Of a DNA stretch of 6,004 nucleotides, positions 5,124 through 6,004 are shown piece after piece. The DNA lies in assembly GCA_964554365.1 (NCBI GenBank), contig CAZKOJ010000205.1, positions 1 to 6,004 of the forward strand. Direction: 5' to 3'. Position 1 is the stretch's first letter. Each line of letters opens with the position of its first letter. A model generated the notes under the pieces. That model saw only the letters and a list, made by a program, of their open reading frames with translations. It did no database searches and was not told where the DNA came from. Origin of the DNA: Clostridium_AM sp964554365 (GTDB lineage: Bacteria > Bacillota > Clostridia > Clostridiales > Clostridiaceae). Made by a program: the position numbers and the translations under genes.

Positions 5124-5333
5124 TTATAAATAAGTATAAGACTTTTTCCTTTCATTAATATCAAGTATTACCCATACAAGAACTGGTAAAAATGAAAGAA
5201 CTAAATATAACATACCAAATTTATTCCCTAATATACTAAGTAATCCTGATAACCCCAAAAGAAACATAGTACAACTAATTTTGTAGCTATGAAAATTGCG
5301 ACTTACAATGTTCAAAAATTTGTTTTTTCTCAC
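5124..5333 (-). CDS. Hypothetical 69-residue membrane protein with two transmembrane helices (GTG start)
   Basis: The protein begins MRKNKFLNIVSRNF and has two predicted membrane helices, at about 18-36 (rich in Leu and Gly) and 41-58 (with a Pro at 50). A basic N-terminus and the basic end NERKKSYTYL suggest both ends are cytosolic. I chose GTG 5333 because AGGAGG (5348-5343) lies 9 bases before it, with the shared stretch AGGAGGTG. An upstream in-frame ATG at 5366 would add 11 residues, has no RBS, and would put the RBS inside the gene. It is a single-gene unit with its own candidate promoter and a terminator just after it. I do not recognise the family. Small two-helix proteins include immunity proteins, small-peptide regulators and many uncharacterised ones; nothing here selects among them. 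Confidence 0.7.
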   Translation of the reverse strand: MRKNKFLNIVSRNFHSYKISCTMFLLGLSGLLSILGNKFGMLYLVLSFLPVLVWVILDINERKKSYTYL

Positions 5334-5384
5334 TGAAAACACCTCCTGTTTATTTTGAATATTCAATTTATTGCTATTGCTTTT

Positions 5385-5413
5385 AGTATATTCCTATTTG
5401 CAATATTATACAA
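5385..5413 (-). promoter_or_regulatory. Candidate promoter of the 69-residue membrane protein gene
   Basis: On the - strand, TTGTAT (5413-5408, 3 of 6) and TATACT (5390-5385, 5 of 6) are separated by 17 bases. They lie about 50 bases before the GTG start. The -35 match is poor. Another TATAAT (on the - strand near 5426) lacks a well-spaced -35. Confidence 0.35.
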
Positions 5414-5514
5414 ATTAGTTTTAAACATTATATCGTAAATTTCAACAACATTCTTAAACATAACAGCTAAATAATCTATCTATTCTTGATCTGATATTTT
5501 GATTACTTAGAACG

Positions 5515-5533
5515 TTAGCTTGGTTTAAGCTAA
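5515..5533 (-). terminator. Small hairpin downstream of the kinase-like gene, weak terminator candidate
   Basis: TTAGCTT (5515-5521) and AAGCTAA (5527-5533) form a perfect 7-bp stem with a 5-base loop, about 80 bases after the stop of the kinase-like gene. No good U-tract follows on the - strand (CGTTCTAAG), so terminator function is doubtful. It is the only clear structure in the 5414-5612 intergenic stretch. Confidence 0.25.
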
Positions 5534-5612
5534 TATTAATTCTTTAGATTTACTATACATTTTTAAGAAAGTGTGAATATAATCTCTTATTCCACTTTAA
5601 ATTAGCTGACAA

Positions 5613-6004
5613 CTATTTCTGAATAATTTTTATTATTCTATTTACAGTTTCTAATATAGAAATATCAGTTGTATCAATTTTCTCTGTACCCATATCCTTG
5701 TATAGTACAAGATACTCAATACTTCTGTTTATTGAATCTTTATCCCTTAAATTTAGTTGTATATCTTTCAATATTCTCTTTTTAAGTGTTTCTTCAGAGC
5801 ATATAAGCGTTATTTTAAAAACTTCAAATTCTAAGTCATTTAGTCCTTGTAATATTAAATTAAAAATATCTTCTGTATGTATAACCCAATTAAATATTAC
5901 ATACTCTAAAGATGAATTAGTAAGAAAACTTCTCAATAAATATGTTATGTTATTTATAACCATTTTCTTGTTTTCATTATTCACAGCAAATGGATTCATC
6001 ATCC
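5613..6004 (-). CDS. P-loop nucleotide-kinase-like protein (AAA_33/AAA_18 type), C-terminal part
   Basis: The frame is still open at the right edge: the two visible bases before the first Met codon fit a preceding xGG codon, probably Trp, Arg or Gly. The Met pair at 6002-5997 has no visible RBS and is probably internal. The fragment has 129 residues. Starting from this Met, YVIFNWVIH (34-42) looks like the Walker-B-type strand, ITLICSEE (64-71) the next strand, and TLKKRILKDIQLNLRDKDSINRS (72-94) an Arg-rich LID segment. IDTTD (109-113) is the strand that closes the nucleotide site. This order matches small P-loop kinases annotated as AAA family ATPases in clostridia; the Walker A motif would lie outside the window. 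The substrate is unknown. Stop is TAG at 5615-5613. The fold is fairly sure, the exact function not. Confidence 0.75.
   Translation of the reverse strand, partial: MMNPFAVNNENKKMVINNITYLLRSFLTNSSLEYVIFNWVIHTEDIFNLILQGLNDLEFEVFKITLICSEETLKKRILKDIQLNLRDKDSINRSIEYLVLYKDMGTEKIDTTDISILETVNRIIKIIQK

Noticed and set aside
1..6004. CRISPR array, tRNA or rRNA genes, transposase
   Set aside because: I saw no regularly spaced repeats, no cloverleaf-like sequence, no rRNA signature and no transposase motif in either strand.

Overview
The window is AT-rich DNA (roughly 28-30% G+C by eye) with strong GGAGG-type ribosome binding sites, short hairpin-plus-U-tract terminators and typical Firmicutes protein families. 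This points to a Clostridium-type bacterium; I cannot name the species. The left edge carries the end of a chemotaxis receptor on the + strand. Everything else recognisable is on the - strand, in separately transcribed units.

Layout from left to right: (1) the C-terminal part of a methyl-accepting chemotaxis protein (to 593). (2) A gene-free stretch holding an unusual nested inverted-repeat element (about 613-820). (3) A GNAT acetyltransferase (880-1401) with its own weak promoter. (4) A large ABC-F ATPase with a C-terminal coiled coil (1641-3539), with a terminator hairpin after it. (5) A long ABC-F leader (3540-3971) with a promoter, a 48-codon small ORF and two look-alike intrinsic terminators before the ABC-F start. 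(6) A two-gene unit of a four-helix membrane protein (DUF3796/DUF2178-like) and a 66-residue Xre regulator (4174-4741), with a dyad operator on its promoter. (7) A 69-residue two-helix membrane protein with a GTG start (5124-5333). (8) The C-terminal part of a P-loop nucleotide-kinase-like protein that runs off the right edge (5613-6004).

The most interesting part is the ABC-F leader. It has the layout expected of a conditional attenuator: promoter, small well-translated ORF ending in Pro-stop, terminator 1, spacer, terminator 2, strong RBS, ABC-F. The two terminator stems look like copies of each other, and their differences keep both hairpins paired. The 3' arm of the first can also pair along its whole length with the 5' arm of the second, which would break both terminators. 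Antibiotic-induced ribosome-mediated attenuation is known for other ABC-F genes (vmlR in Bacillus subtilis, lmo0919 in Listeria), so an antibiotic- or translation-responsive switch is a reasonable inference. The sequence alone does not prove it.

The second interesting system is the membrane protein/Xre pair. A 43-bp perfectly centred double dyad covers its -10 and start-site region and is probably the autoregulatory operator. The acetyltransferase, the 69-residue protein and the kinase-like gene show no sign of sharing a pathway with their neighbours.
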